From contig JAFGTC010000104.1 of NCBI GenBank assembly GCA_016934335.1, forward strand, positions 1 through 41,572: DNA of 41,572 bases, in the 5' to 3' direction. The position numbers and the translations under genes are program-made. The DNA comes from Candidatus Omnitrophota bacterium. GTDB lineage: Bacteria > Hinthialibacterota > Hinthialibacteria > Hinthialibacterales > Hinthialibacteraceae. Position 1 is the first letter of the stretch, and the number at the start of each line of letters is the position of its first letter. This document shows positions 18,257 to 27,460 of the stretch, piece after piece. Under the pieces are notes generated by a model that worked only from the letters and a program-made list of their open reading frames with translations, did not search any database and had not been told where the DNA came from.

Positions 18257-19195
18257 TTATAGATCGGGAAAAAGGCGTAAAGCGATTTCCTTTCCGCTGC
18301 ATTTCCCTTTTTCTACCGCTTTTTGGACCAATTCTCCAATGTCCTCTTGATTCTCTTTGATGGGATGAGCCCCTTTATGGATTAAAAAACGGTTCCCCCC
18401 GGCGGATGCCGGAACCGGTTCATAATCGAGGGCGAAAAGGGGTACGCCCAACCGCAGCGCATAATTCCCCGTGGCGAATGAGCCCCCTTGAACGCCGGCT
18501 TCGACAACGATCACTGCACGGGCAAGCGCGCATATCGTTCGATTGCGCTGCATGGCCGCATGAGTCGCCCACGGCAGCCGCGGCGAAAATTCCGACACGA
18601 CCGCTTGATTCAAATCATCCCCCAACTCCTTCATGAACGGGCGCTCTTTGAATGAGAGAATTCCATGCGCGAGAATGTACAGCGTGCCGCCGCCATACTC
18701 CAAAGCGGCTTGATGAGCCGCCGCGTCGACGCCCGCCGCATTGCCGCTGACGACCGGCACATTCTTCTCCGCCAGTTGGCGGACGCAATGGCGGGCGCTC
18801 TTCAGGCCGCGCAAGCTGCATTTTCGCAAACCGACCACCGCCGCCGAACGCTCGCGCAGCAAATCGGCGTTTCCCCGCACGAATAAAACCGGCGGCGCTC
18901 CATCGCCTAAAATTTGTTGAAGACGCGTTGGATACTTGGGATGATCGAACGGAATGATTTGAACCCGGCTGTCAGCCAGTTCCTCCGCCATTCGCTCCGA
19001 TTTTCGCCGGCTCCCCAAAAAACTGTCCGCCCATTCTCTCCGAAAACTATACTGATAAACAAGATCGTCCGGGCGATAATCCAGCAAATCCGCCGGCGAT
19101 CGCCCCTCTTGCTGGACTCGAAACAGCAAACGGTTCAGCGTCGCATGTCCAATCCCCTGAATTTGCATGAGTTGCAGTAGAGCGATGGCGTCCAT
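18257..19195 (-). CDS. dprA: DprA/Smf-family DNA-processing protein
   Basis: Single-stranded-DNA-binding protein that protects incoming DNA in natural transformation and loads RecA. The 312-aa product has an N-terminal helix-hairpin-helix-like region (LMQIQGIGHATLNRLL) and then the Rossmann-like DprA fold: AAVVGLRKCS, PVVSGNAAGVDAAAH, AMQRNRTICALARAVIVVEA, GGSFATGNYALRLGVPLFAL and the final GNRFLIHKGAHPI. Several usually invariant positions differ: GSR is GLR, SGxARGID is SGNAAGVD, and SGSLITA is GGSFATG, so this is a divergent member. The C-terminal winged-helix (DML1) is missing. The ATG has no good ribosome site. Neighbours do not form a competence cluster. Confidence 0.85.
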   Translation of the reverse strand: MDAIALLQLMQIQGIGHATLNRLLFRVQQEGRSPADLLDYRPDDLVYQYSFRREWADSFLGSRRKSERMAEELADSRVQIIPFDHPKYPTRLQQILGDGAPPVLFVRGNADLLRERSAAVVGLRKCSLRGLKSARHCVRQLAEKNVPVVSGNAAGVDAAAHQAALEYGGGTLYILAHGILSFKERPFMKELGDDLNQAVVSEFSPRLPWATHAAMQRNRTICALARAVIVVEAGVQGGSFATGNYALRLGVPLFALDYEPVPASAGGNRFLIHKGAHPIKENQEDIGELVQKAVEKGKCSGKEIALRLFPDL

Positions 19196-19298
19196 GGGAA
19201 CAATAGAAATAATTTCTTATTTATGTAATCCAAAGCAAGGCCGCTCTTCCCCTAATCCTGAAAAATCGAACGAATTCAAGGCGCCATTCCGAATGGAA

Positions 19299-19934
19299 TC
19301 ATTTCTTTTCTTCCTTTTTCTTCTGAATCCATTCCGTCTTTTTCTCATTGATTTTCACTTCGTACCACTGGCCAGGCTTCATCTTCACCTGGATCGCTTT
19401 GGCAAACAGATTTTCGACTTTTCCCATATTTTCTTTGGATGTCTCAACCTTGTTGGCCCGCAATATTTCTTCATAAAGCATTTGGCGGTCTTTATTTTCC
19501 GCATCGATCAATTTTTTCATCTGCGCCATGGCCTTTAAATCCAATCCCGTTTTATCGCGCAAAGCCAAATAAGCGTCAAATCCTTCGCCCAGCACCCCGC
19601 TGTCCAAGAGAGGTTCGAGTTCTTTCTTATAGCGCTCCGTCCGCGTTTCGATGATTTTCACGATGAGCGGCGTCTTGATGTCCAAATCCAAATCATCCGC
19701 CGCCCAGGCTTCCCGGCCTCCCAACGAAATTGCAAAACGATAGGGCGCGGCCGGCGTCATGCGGCTCTGCTCCAGCCCTTCCGCTCCTTCGCCCGTCCGC
19801 ACGCGCTCTTCGATCTCCTCCGCCGCTTCCTGAATCTCTTTGGCGGGAAAATACACATTAATCGTTAAACTTACGCAGCTGGCAAGCGCAAAAAACAATC
19901 CGAACACCGCCCATTTTGATGAAATCCTGTTCAT
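19299..19934 (-). CDS. DUF1318 (YdbL-type) lipoprotein with YnbE-like start
   Basis: The 211-aa product opens with a signal peptide ending in the lipobox LASC (Cys20). Immediately after comes VSLTINVYFPAKEIQEAAE, a beta-strand segment resembling the mature part of YnbE. Residues about 90-205 then show the DUF1318/YdbL pattern: VKIIETRTERYKKE, a spacer helix, and a C-terminal MKPGQWYEVK. So it appears to be a YnbE-plus-YdbL fusion in one lipoprotein (inference). In enterobacteria YnbE and YdbL act with the AsmA-like YdbH in envelope lipid transport. Here an AsmA/YdbH-like gene lies 3 kb upstream on the same strand, separated by one plus-strand gene. The ATG at 19934 is chosen for AAAGGAG seven bases upstream, not the ATG eight codons earlier. 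Confidence 0.82.
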   Translation of the reverse strand: MNRISSKWAVFGLFFALASCVSLTINVYFPAKEIQEAAEEIEERVRTGEGAEGLEQSRMTPAAPYRFAISLGGREAWAADDLDLDIKTPLIVKIIETRTERYKKELEPLLDSGVLGEGFDAYLALRDKTGLDLKAMAQMKKLIDAENKDRQMLYEEILRANKVETSKENMGKVENLFAKAIQVKMKPGQWYEVKINEKKTEWIQKKKEEKK

Positions 19935-20274
19935 GAACTGACTCCTTTCCTGCCGCATCTCTATGTTTATAAATTTAGATCGATTTCGCTTCGAACCCGC
20001 CGCCTCATACGGCTGTTCAATCTATCTTTCGGATTTTACACGCATCCGACTAAACAAATTGGCGTCATCAAATCGGCGACTGTGAATTTTCCTATCATAG
20101 CACATCTTTATCTTATATCGAAAAATGGACTCGAAGACTTACAATCCAACAGGGATATTCAATCGATAATCCCCTAGATTTTTCAAAAAAAATTTGGGAC
20201 ATTATTCGTTGGATTATCGTAAATGCTTCCTCCATACAAACAAGAAGCAATACACACAAAAAGGAGAAAATTTC

Positions 20275-22734
20275 ATGAAACGTGCAGGATTTGTTCTCAT
20301 TGGATTACTCGCTCTTTCGCCGATCATATCCGCGCAGGAGGCGGTCGGCATCTTCGAAAATCAAACCGATATCGGCGAACCGGGATTCCTAGGATTGGTA
20401 ACTTTTGAAAACGATGTCTATTCGTTAGAAGCAGGCGGCGCCGAGATTGGGTATCGCAGATTGGACGACTCGTTTTATTTCGTGAATACCGAAATGACAG
20501 GCAACTTCGCCATCGAAGGCTACCCATTGCCTTTGTATACTGCCGGTTGGGGAGGTCTTATGATCCGAGATACATTGGATGCGGATTCTCCTCATGCTTC
20601 CATCATGATCGCATCATCCGGACGCGGAACGAACTCAACGACAGGTTCATTTCATCCATTTTTCCGTTCTTCGAAAGGCGGGGGTACAAAAACTGACGGC
20701 GACTTTGAGCCGGGCGGTTGGTCCGATGAACATACAGGACCTGTACGATTGGAGCGCGTCGGCAACACATTTCGCTTTTATCGTATGAATGTGGATAAAA
20801 ATTGGGTTTTGGATCGAACGGAAATCGTCCCTATGAACGATCCGGTTTATGTGGGTCTGGCAGCAACGGCCGCCAATGACAACGATCTCACAAACTATGA
20901 TTTTTCCAATGTGGCCATCGAAGAATTTCCTGCGACTGTTGAACGGACGCTTCCAACGGAGGAGATGCAGCCTGGCGCCGCCCTTAGTCCTGTTACATTA
21001 ACAGCCAAAGTCCGTGAAGGCTTGACGGAAGACTTGTTTGTAACCGAGCTTCCGCCAAAGGCGGGAACCATATCGAACGTCGTCGCAACGGCGGGAACAG
21101 CCACCTTGAACGCCGACGGCTCCGTGACCTGGGATTGGCCCGGCGCTTCCGGAGAAGCGACGCTGACGTATGATCTCGTATTAGGCAACAAACCGACTGC
21201 CACTTTTCATGGCACGTTCAATATGGGGGATGTGACAGGAAATTTCTTGGCCGGCGATGCGATTCTTCCCAAAATTCCATCCTTCCAACCTCCCGAAGAT
21301 CCCATCCCAATCGATCCGATTTTGCCGACGGTCATCCAGGCCGAATGGGGATATCGATTAGACGAAACCGCCCAGCATTTGATGGTTTTCCCCCAACTGG
21401 ACAATGGCGTCGTCGTGATGTCCGCCAACGGCACAGCAGCAGATGCTCTGGAATATCGGCTTGATATTCAACAAGCGGGTACCTATTATATATTTGGATA
21501 TGTGCGAGGCGAGGACGGAAACAGCGATTCGTTACGCCATGAGTATGATTTCCCGCCTGGAGGCGCCCAAGAAAACACCCTTCAATATTGGGGCATCGGC
21601 GGCAATAAATCGTTTGTATATGACTGGGCTAACTCGAGTGCGGCAGATCCGGATCTAGGCACTCCTGCTTATTCACAACGTCCCTTTGAATTTCTTGAAG
21701 GCGAGAATTTTTTCTACATCGGCAACCGTGAAGACGACGCCAGCATCGACTTTTTTGTTGTAACCAGCAATCCCGATATGGACATCGCTAATTTTGATGA
21801 AGACGCCATTTCTCTGGCTCGCACTATTCCGAATCCAACAATTCAGCCGGGAGGCTCTCACGAAGTTTCAATCAATATTCTTGCAGGCGCAAGCGCATCC
21901 TACAATTTGACGATTACGGAAATGACGCCGCCGGATTGGCCCATATCGAATGTGAACGCCAGCTCCGGCGAAGCGACTCCCGGAGAAAACCAGATCGTTT
22001 GGACGCTGACCGGCGCGAGTGGAGTTCAGACATTGACCTATACCGTTTCGCCGCCCGCAGATGCGATCGGCGGCATTTTTGATGGCTCCGGTTTGTTAAA
22101 CGGTATAGACACTCTGCAACTCGGCACATCCGTAATTTCTTCTGTTTTTGAATTCGAAAACATCAATGTCGAAAATCCGACGCCGGTTCAGTTAGTCAAT
22201 GGTGAAGCCAAAATCGAAGCGGAAGAAGCCTATTTATTGAAATCCACCGATGCCGATCCATTCTCCATTCGCTACCGCCCCGACGCCAGCCAGGAACTTT
22301 ACGCCTATACAGAAATGGGAGGCTCCAGCACGATCACCGGCGATGAGTTGGATTTCGTCTTCGAGATCGTCGAACCGGGAACCTACCGCGCCATCGCCAG
22401 AACCTGCACCCCCAGTGGAGAAGACGACTCGTATTATGTAGGCATGGACGACGACATCCAGGCTGTCATTTCCGGCTACCGCTTCCAAGGGAAAATTGTG
22501 GAAGATGAAAACGGCAACCGAATTTACGATGACAATTTCAACGTCAGTTGGGTGGATGCAGACGATGCGCCCGACCTTTCCTGGGATCTGTCGGCCGGCG
22601 TTCATACGCTGCGCTTCCACATCCGCGAGAATGGAACCATGGTCGACTGGGTGATGCTGACCAACAACCTCGATCAAAATCCGGACGAGCTCGATCCCAA
22701 CTATACGAGCATCGATCATTTCATGCTGTATTAA
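20275..22734 (+). CDS. Large secreted protein with duplicated Ig/CBM-like modules
   Basis: The 819-aa product has a clear signal peptide (MKRAGFVLIGLLALSPIISA). It reads as: a laminin-G/concanavalin-like sandwich (about 25-215; GLMIRDTLDADSPHASIMIA, VRLERVGNTFRFYR), then a two-fold repeat. Each repeat holds an all-beta segment with the shared pattern ISNV-A--G-A...W...GASG..TLTY, followed by a carbohydrate-binding-module-like sandwich that starts IQAEWGYRL or KIEAEEAYLL and contains AGTYYIFGYVRG or PGTYRAIARTC and a C-terminal VDWVML strand. There is no catalytic domain or anchor I can name. A role in binding polysaccharide or decorating the surface is inferred. The ATG at 20275 has AAAGGAG nine bases upstream; the frame's first ATG, 27 codons earlier, has none. 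Downstream is a bidirectional terminator. Confidence 0.8.
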   Translation: MKRAGFVLIGLLALSPIISAQEAVGIFENQTDIGEPGFLGLVTFENDVYSLEAGGAEIGYRRLDDSFYFVNTEMTGNFAIEGYPLPLYTAGWGGLMIRDTLDADSPHASIMIASSGRGTNSTTGSFHPFFRSSKGGGTKTDGDFEPGGWSDEHTGPVRLERVGNTFRFYRMNVDKNWVLDRTEIVPMNDPVYVGLAATAANDNDLTNYDFSNVAIEEFPATVERTLPTEEMQPGAALSPVTLTAKVREGLTEDLFVTELPPKAGTISNVVATAGTATLNADGSVTWDWPGASGEATLTYDLVLGNKPTATFHGTFNMGDVTGNFLAGDAILPKIPSFQPPEDPIPIDPILPTVIQAEWGYRLDETAQHLMVFPQLDNGVVVMSANGTAADALEYRLDIQQAGTYYIFGYVRGEDGNSDSLRHEYDFPPGGAQENTLQYWGIGGNKSFVYDWANSSAADPDLGTPAYSQRPFEFLEGENFFYIGNREDDASIDFFVVTSNPDMDIANFDEDAISLARTIPNPTIQPGGSHEVSINILAGASASYNLTITEMTPPDWPISNVNASSGEATPGENQIVWTLTGASGVQTLTYTVSPPADAIGGIFDGSGLLNGIDTLQLGTSVISSVFEFENINVENPTPVQLVNGEAKIEAEEAYLLKSTDADPFSIRYRPDASQELYAYTEMGGSSTITGDELDFVFEIVEPGTYRAIARTCTPSGEDDSYYVGMDDDIQAVISGYRFQGKIVEDENGNRIYDDNFNVSWVDADDAPDLSWDLSAGVHTLRFHIRENGTMVDWVMLTNNLDQNPDELDPNYTSIDHFMLY

Positions 22735-22770
22735 GACGCAAGCTGTTTGCCGGCGCATAGCGCAATACAA

Positions 22771-22798
22771 GCAGGGGCGCGATTTCTTGCGCCCCTGC
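22771..22798. terminator. Bidirectional terminator sharing arms with the xylA one
   Basis: Ten-base perfect arms (GCAGGGGCGC and GCGCCCCTGC) flank an eight-base loop, 36 bases after the plus-strand stop and 65 before the stop of the opposite gene. The arms are identical to the outer arms of the palindrome at 14401-14428, but the loop differs. Confidence 0.75.
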
Positions 22799-22862
22799 TT
22801 TCATGTAAATCTTTTGATAAAAATCTTTTTTCCGGCGCTCCACAACCTCGTCCGGCGATTGA

Positions 22863-25800
22863 CTATGGAGTCGCCGCCCCGATTTGATCGAGCAGCCTTT
22901 CCCAAAAATCAAAAAAATCGAGCGTCTTTTTCGAATCGGGCAAGCGGAGGGAGATCTTGTGCGCAAACAACTTCTTCGACGGCGCAATGAACAGATTGTC
23001 ATCCAACAAACCGATCAATCGGAGCCGCGTTTGATCCTGCAGAATCCGCAGCCCGATCTGCGAATAGCCAAAGCGCGATATTCGCACCTGATCTAAATTC
23101 ATATCGGTTTTTTCACTCAATTCCAAAATATTCAAAAGAGTATCGCGGCTGATGACGCCTTCCGACTTCGGATCGCTTTCAAGTTCGATATCCAGCGAAT
23201 TGGGCATAATCCACCCGCCGGCGCCGGGGGGAGGAACGATCACCTGAATATGGCGCATGCGCCCCGACAGAATCCCGGTGATGTATCCATACTGAAAATA
23301 AGAGGCCAGTTTTTCGAGATCGATCCGCTCCATATCCGCGCTGAAGCCGATCAATTTTCCCTGCGGCCCCACATCCCGGATCAACGCTTCTCGTACATGA
23401 ACGACTCCGCCGAAGAGAGAAAACAATAATTCGCCGGAGAGTTCAATTCGCTCTTGCGTGTATACGATCCGGTCGATCCATCCGGATAAAGAGCCCTGCT
23501 TGGGAACAAGCGGCAGAATGGGATTGACCTGCTCGAGTTGGACATCCGAAAGCTGGATGGATCCCTCCAGTTCGATTTCCTGGGACAGCCATTCTTTCAC
23601 GCGCAGATCGCGAATCAGAACCTCTCCGCCGAACATCGGCAGAGAGAGGCTCGAAATTAGTTGAATCGACTTCGAATCGAGCGGCAGGGAAAACGAGACG
23701 TCCTTGAATTCCGCCCCGTCGATAGAGGCTTTTTCGAAAGAAACAATCGCTTTCTCCCGGTTCAACGATTCATACGAAAGGGGAAAAACAACCGGAATCC
23801 GCATTGAAGCGTTTTGAATCATACAGGAAGCGACGTAATTCGTCTCAAACGTTTTCAGAAATAAATCCGCTGCGCCTTCCAATCGCGGCCGGCCTTCATC
23901 CCATCGGAAGGATAAATCGGCGTTCGCCGTCCCGCCGACTTTGAAAGGCCAAAAACCGTCATCGCTTTGATCGAGAACAAAACGCCGGAGGATGGGCAAT
24001 AAAAACGAATGAATATCGAGGCCCACCGCTTCGATTGAATAAGAATCGCCCTTGTTCCCTTCCAGATGGACGATTCCCCCGCCGGGCGGTTGAAGATCGC
24101 ACGCCAAATGATTCCCCCCCGCCTCCAAATGAAGCTGCAGGGATTCGTTCGCCCATTCATATTCATGAGAACCGACCATCAAATAGGGCGTCGACGACTC
24201 GATTTCAAATTGAAAGGCAGGCTTGCCCGCATGGCGATAACCTGCATTGACATTGACATCGCGCCATTGAAAACCATAGGTATAATCGTCCGAAAAAGAA
24301 TACGCCATAAAATCGGGGCTGGACGCGGCGCCCGCGATGAAATCAGTACTCCCATCCAAGCGCAGACGCACCGATCCCATCCCCTCTAAATCCTTCCCCC
24401 ACTCGGGAAGGATGCCTCGAAGAGACTTCACGCCTTCCTCGAGCGGGATTTCTCCTTCCAATCGCCACCGGCGCCCCGAGCGAATCCAACCGCTCGCATC
24501 CCGCACTATCTCCGCACCGATCCGATCAACTTGAAATTCGTACTCTTTCTTGTTTCGATCAAACCAGCCGATCGCTCGAAAATCAGGTTCGAAGGAGATC
24601 GTTTTTGTTCCAGACGCCGCCAAGTCCGCTTTCATCTCTCCCCAAAGTTCGGCCCGCCCCTTCCAATCTTTCCCCGTAATCCTCAACGCGGAGGATGCAT
24701 TTTCGATGCGCATGTTTCCATACGCCGCTTGGCCGCGCTTCAGAGCCGCCTCCGCCGAAAATGTTTTCATTCCATCTCGATCGCCTTCGAAATGTCCGGA
24801 CATTTCCACCATCCCGCCGAGTTCCTCGAACATGGAAAACAGGTCGAACGGCAAAACGGAAATCAAGTTTGGAATCGAACGCTCCTTCATTTGAAACGAC
24901 GCTTTCCACGTCGAAGACGCCGACAGGGGAAAAGGGCTCACGTGCAGTGAATACTGATCGACGAGGGAGGAAAATCCCTCTAGTTCCACATCGAAAAGAT
25001 TCCGTTCATCGCCCTCGACGCCCAAGCGAACGATCCCGGTTGGAACGGCAAAAACACGCCCCGGAATATCGCTGAACTCAAACGGCGCATGGTGAATCTC
25101 CGCCGTGGCGCTCTTGAGATCGAAGCGGTTGGAAACTTTTGCCCGCAAAGAAATCTCTGCACCCGGCAAATGCAGCGACGAAATAAAAGGATTGCTCAGA
25201 CTGATCTCGCTCAGAGCCAACTTCCCTTTGCAGTCATACCCGCCGCTCGAATCGCTTTCGGCCTGCAACAAGCCGTCCGCCGTCATGGAAACTTCGGCCG
25301 TCCCGGCGATCGCCGCAGGGAAGCGATTCAAAGACGCCTCCATTTTTTTGATCGATCGGGATCGGATCGACGTCTCGGCCTGAATCTTCAGGAGCGGTTC
25401 GTTTCTTTGCCGGCTGGACAGGAGAGATGCGTCTATTTCGACAATGTCGCCGTCAGGATGAACACGCACAATCGCATCCCAGACATCCTGTGGATCCAGA
25501 TAAGGCATGGCCAAATGGGTCTTCGTCATCCACACAGAATCAAGCCAGGCAAGATCGATGCTCGTCGGCTCGCCTTCGTCCCCTTCCGATTGCGCAGTGA
25601 AGAAAGCTATGGGATCGGCCGCCGCATCCTCCAAAAAAATTCGGGCTCGGGAATCGCTCCCCCAACTCAGCGAAATCCTGGAGGCGGAGGCGATGGTCGC
25701 CGCGCCCCAGGCGACCTTCGCATTTTCGACGTCTGCGCTCGGCCTCCCACCGAATAAATTCGACAAAGCAATCACATCCGCGTCGACTCGAACCTGCGTT

Positions 25801-26042
25801 TGATCGACCCGATAGACGGCTTGAGCATCCATCACTTTCAAACGGCCGCTGAACGACCATTGCAAAGACTTCCACCGGGCCTCCACGCCCAGCCGCTCGC
25901 GCATCATATTTTGTACGAAGGCATGGAATCGGGGATGACGAAGCGCAACGATCCCAATACCGGCAAAAATCACTCCGATCCCGGCCAAGATCAGCAGAAT
26001 CCAAACCAAACGTGAAAAACGAAAGCGGCGCCAAAGTTTCAT
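22863..26042 (-). CDS. AsmA-superfamily (YdbH/TamB-like) envelope protein
   Basis: The 1059-aa product has an N-terminal uncleaved membrane anchor (about residues 10-34, LVWILLILAGIGVIFAGIGIV), preceded by basic residues, then RHPRFHAFVQNMMRERLGVEARWKSLQWS, the typical AsmA-family opening. The rest is a long repeating beta-rich region as expected for the hydrophobic-groove lipid-transport proteins. Near the C-terminus, GYITGILSGRMRHIQV followed by a helical RDTLLNILELSEKTDMNLDQVRI and a final strand resembles the end of YdbH-type proteins (inference; TamB, YhdP and AsmA are the alternatives). It probably spans the periplasm and moves phospholipid. It is the first minus-strand gene upstream of the DUF1318 lipoprotein, separated by an opposite-strand gene. 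Confidence 0.75.
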   Translation of the reverse strand: MKLWRRFRFSRLVWILLILAGIGVIFAGIGIVALRHPRFHAFVQNMMRERLGVEARWKSLQWSFSGRLKVMDAQAVYRVDQTQVRVDADVIALSNLFGGRPSADVENAKVAWGAATIASASRISLSWGSDSRARIFLEDAAADPIAFFTAQSEGDEGEPTSIDLAWLDSVWMTKTHLAMPYLDPQDVWDAIVRVHPDGDIVEIDASLLSSRQRNEPLLKIQAETSIRSRSIKKMEASLNRFPAAIAGTAEVSMTADGLLQAESDSSGGYDCKGKLALSEISLSNPFISSLHLPGAEISLRAKVSNRFDLKSATAEIHHAPFEFSDIPGRVFAVPTGIVRLGVEGDERNLFDVELEGFSSLVDQYSLHVSPFPLSASSTWKASFQMKERSIPNLISVLPFDLFSMFEELGGMVEMSGHFEGDRDGMKTFSAEAALKRGQAAYGNMRIENASSALRITGKDWKGRAELWGEMKADLAASGTKTISFEPDFRAIGWFDRNKKEYEFQVDRIGAEIVRDASGWIRSGRRWRLEGEIPLEEGVKSLRGILPEWGKDLEGMGSVRLRLDGSTDFIAGAASSPDFMAYSFSDDYTYGFQWRDVNVNAGYRHAGKPAFQFEIESSTPYLMVGSHEYEWANESLQLHLEAGGNHLACDLQPPGGGIVHLEGNKGDSYSIEAVGLDIHSFLLPILRRFVLDQSDDGFWPFKVGGTANADLSFRWDEGRPRLEGAADLFLKTFETNYVASCMIQNASMRIPVVFPLSYESLNREKAIVSFEKASIDGAEFKDVSFSLPLDSKSIQLISSLSLPMFGGEVLIRDLRVKEWLSQEIELEGSIQLSDVQLEQVNPILPLVPKQGSLSGWIDRIVYTQERIELSGELLFSLFGGVVHVREALIRDVGPQGKLIGFSADMERIDLEKLASYFQYGYITGILSGRMRHIQVIVPPPGAGGWIMPNSLDIELESDPKSEGVISRDTLLNILELSEKTDMNLDQVRISRFGYSQIGLRILQDQTRLRLIGLLDDNLFIAPSKKLFAHKISLRLPDSKKTLDFFDFWERLLDQIGAATP

Positions 26043-26237
26043 GACGGTATTATAGAGACAAGCGGCGTTTTATATTCATTCGAAAGCATCCATAAATCCA
26101 GTCGCCATAAATCCAACTTTAAGTCATTCAAAACAGTTCACTTAGAGAATCCATACAGTTCGGCTTGCATCTTGGAAGCAGGAACGCCAAGATATCCTTG
26201 ATCATAAAACATAAATCCACATTTTTCGAGGAAGTGA
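26043..26237. repeat. Three copies of a ten-base direct repeat before pyrD
   Basis: The pyrD upstream space contains CATAAATCCA three times, at 26091-26100, 26106-26115 and 26210-26219. The first two are 15 bases apart. They could be regulator sites or be chance in an A+T-rich gap; no -35/-10 pair was convincing. GAGGA precedes the pyrD ATG by five bases. Confidence 0.35.
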
Positions 26238-27344
26238 ATGTCATTGATTGATTTGGGTTATAAATCGATTGTTCGCCCTTTCCTGTTTCAATTCGATCCG
26301 GAAAAAGTTCACGAATGGGCGATGAAGCAGATGAAATGGGCCCGGCTGGGCAAACCCATCCTACGAAAACTGTTTTGCTGCGAAAATCCTAAGCTGCAGC
26401 AGACGATCTGGGGCCTTCCTTTCCCCAACCCGCTCGGGCTGGCGGGGGGATTCGACAAAAACGCGGTCAATGCCGATATCTGGGAATTATTCGGATTCGG
26501 CTTTTTTGAAATTGGAACCCTGACGCCCAAGCCGCAGCCGGGAAATCCAAAACCGCGGCTCTTTCGCTATCCGGGAAAAAAAGCCATTGTCAATCGCATG
26601 GGCTTCAACAACGAAGGTTCGCAGACCATCGCCGAGCGCCTGCAGCGCAGCGGGAAGCGAAGACGGAACGCCAAAGCGATTATGGGAGTCAGCCTCGGCA
26701 AACAACGAGATACGCCCGCCGACAATCTCCAGGCGGTCATCGAGGATTACCGCATTTCGCTGCAGCGCCTCTATCGATACGGCGATTTTTTCATCATCAA
26801 CATCAGCTCCCCCAACACCCCTAATTTACGTTCATTACAGCAGCGGCAGCCGTTAACCCAATTAATGTACGCCTTGAAGGACGAAATGCTCGGTCTGGAA
26901 GGCGGCGAACATCCGAAGCCGCTGTGCGTCAAATTAGCTCCCGATCTCAGCGACGACGACGTACGAGAAGCCGTGGACGCAGTCAAGGAATGCGGCGTGG
27001 ATGGCATCATCGCCTCCAACACCAGCAATCAGACGAAGGATATGGAAGAAGGGGGATTGAGCGGCCAGCCCCTTCGCCGACGCTCGACGGAAATGATCCG
27101 GCTGATCGCCGAACAGACCGAAGGAAAGCTGCCCATCATCGGCTGCGGCGGCATTTTCACGGCGGACGACGCCGTCGAAAAACTAGAAGCGGGCGCCTGG
27201 CTGCTGCAAATCTACACTTCTTTCGTCTATGAAGGGCCGCGCACAGCGCGCTCGATTTTAGAAGGACTCGTGAAATATCTGGATCAAAAAGGCGTCAGCC
27301 ATATCGCTGAGCTGCGCACCCGAAACGCTGCGCCTTCCTCCTGA
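26238..27344 (+). CDS. pyrD: Dihydroorotate dehydrogenase (quinone), class 2
   Basis: Membrane-associated flavoenzyme that oxidises dihydroorotate to orotate with quinone in pyrimidine synthesis. The 368-aa product has the class 2 N-terminal quinone-tunnel helices (residues 1-45; PFLFQFDPEKVHEWAM), then NPLGLAGGFDKNA for FMN, GFFEIGTLTPKPQPGNPKPRLFR, NRMGFNN, FFIINISSPNTPNLR with the catalytic Ser, VKLAPDLS, GIIASNTSNQ, GGLSGQPL, and the phosphate-binding IIGCGGIFTADDA and LQIYTSFVYEGP. Length is slightly above the usual 336-350 because of a C-terminal tail. It is a single-gene unit; no other pyr gene is nearby. Confidence 0.97.
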   Translation: MSLIDLGYKSIVRPFLFQFDPEKVHEWAMKQMKWARLGKPILRKLFCCENPKLQQTIWGLPFPNPLGLAGGFDKNAVNADIWELFGFGFFEIGTLTPKPQPGNPKPRLFRYPGKKAIVNRMGFNNEGSQTIAERLQRSGKRRRNAKAIMGVSLGKQRDTPADNLQAVIEDYRISLQRLYRYGDFFIINISSPNTPNLRSLQQRQPLTQLMYALKDEMLGLEGGEHPKPLCVKLAPDLSDDDVREAVDAVKECGVDGIIASNTSNQTKDMEEGGLSGQPLRRRSTEMIRLIAEQTEGKLPIIGCGGIFTADDAVEKLEAGAWLLQIYTSFVYEGPRTARSILEGLVKYLDQKGVSHIAELRTRNAAPSS

Positions 27345-27430
27345 CCCGGCCGGGATCCCATGAATAATCCCTCTCCCCGAACGGAAATGAATGGAAGGAT
27401 CCGTTTCCAAACAGGATCCTCGTCCCTAAC

Positions 27431-27460
27431 AAAAAAAATGCGCCAGAGGTCATCTGGCGC
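27431..27460 (-). terminator. Intrinsic terminator reading leftward
   Basis: Perfect eight-base stem GCGCCAGA / TCTGGCGC (27440-27447 and 27453-27460) with a five-base loop; on the minus strand it runs into A then eight T. It must end a transcript coming from the right: the candidate RNA and/or the small membrane-protein gene. Confidence 0.92.
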
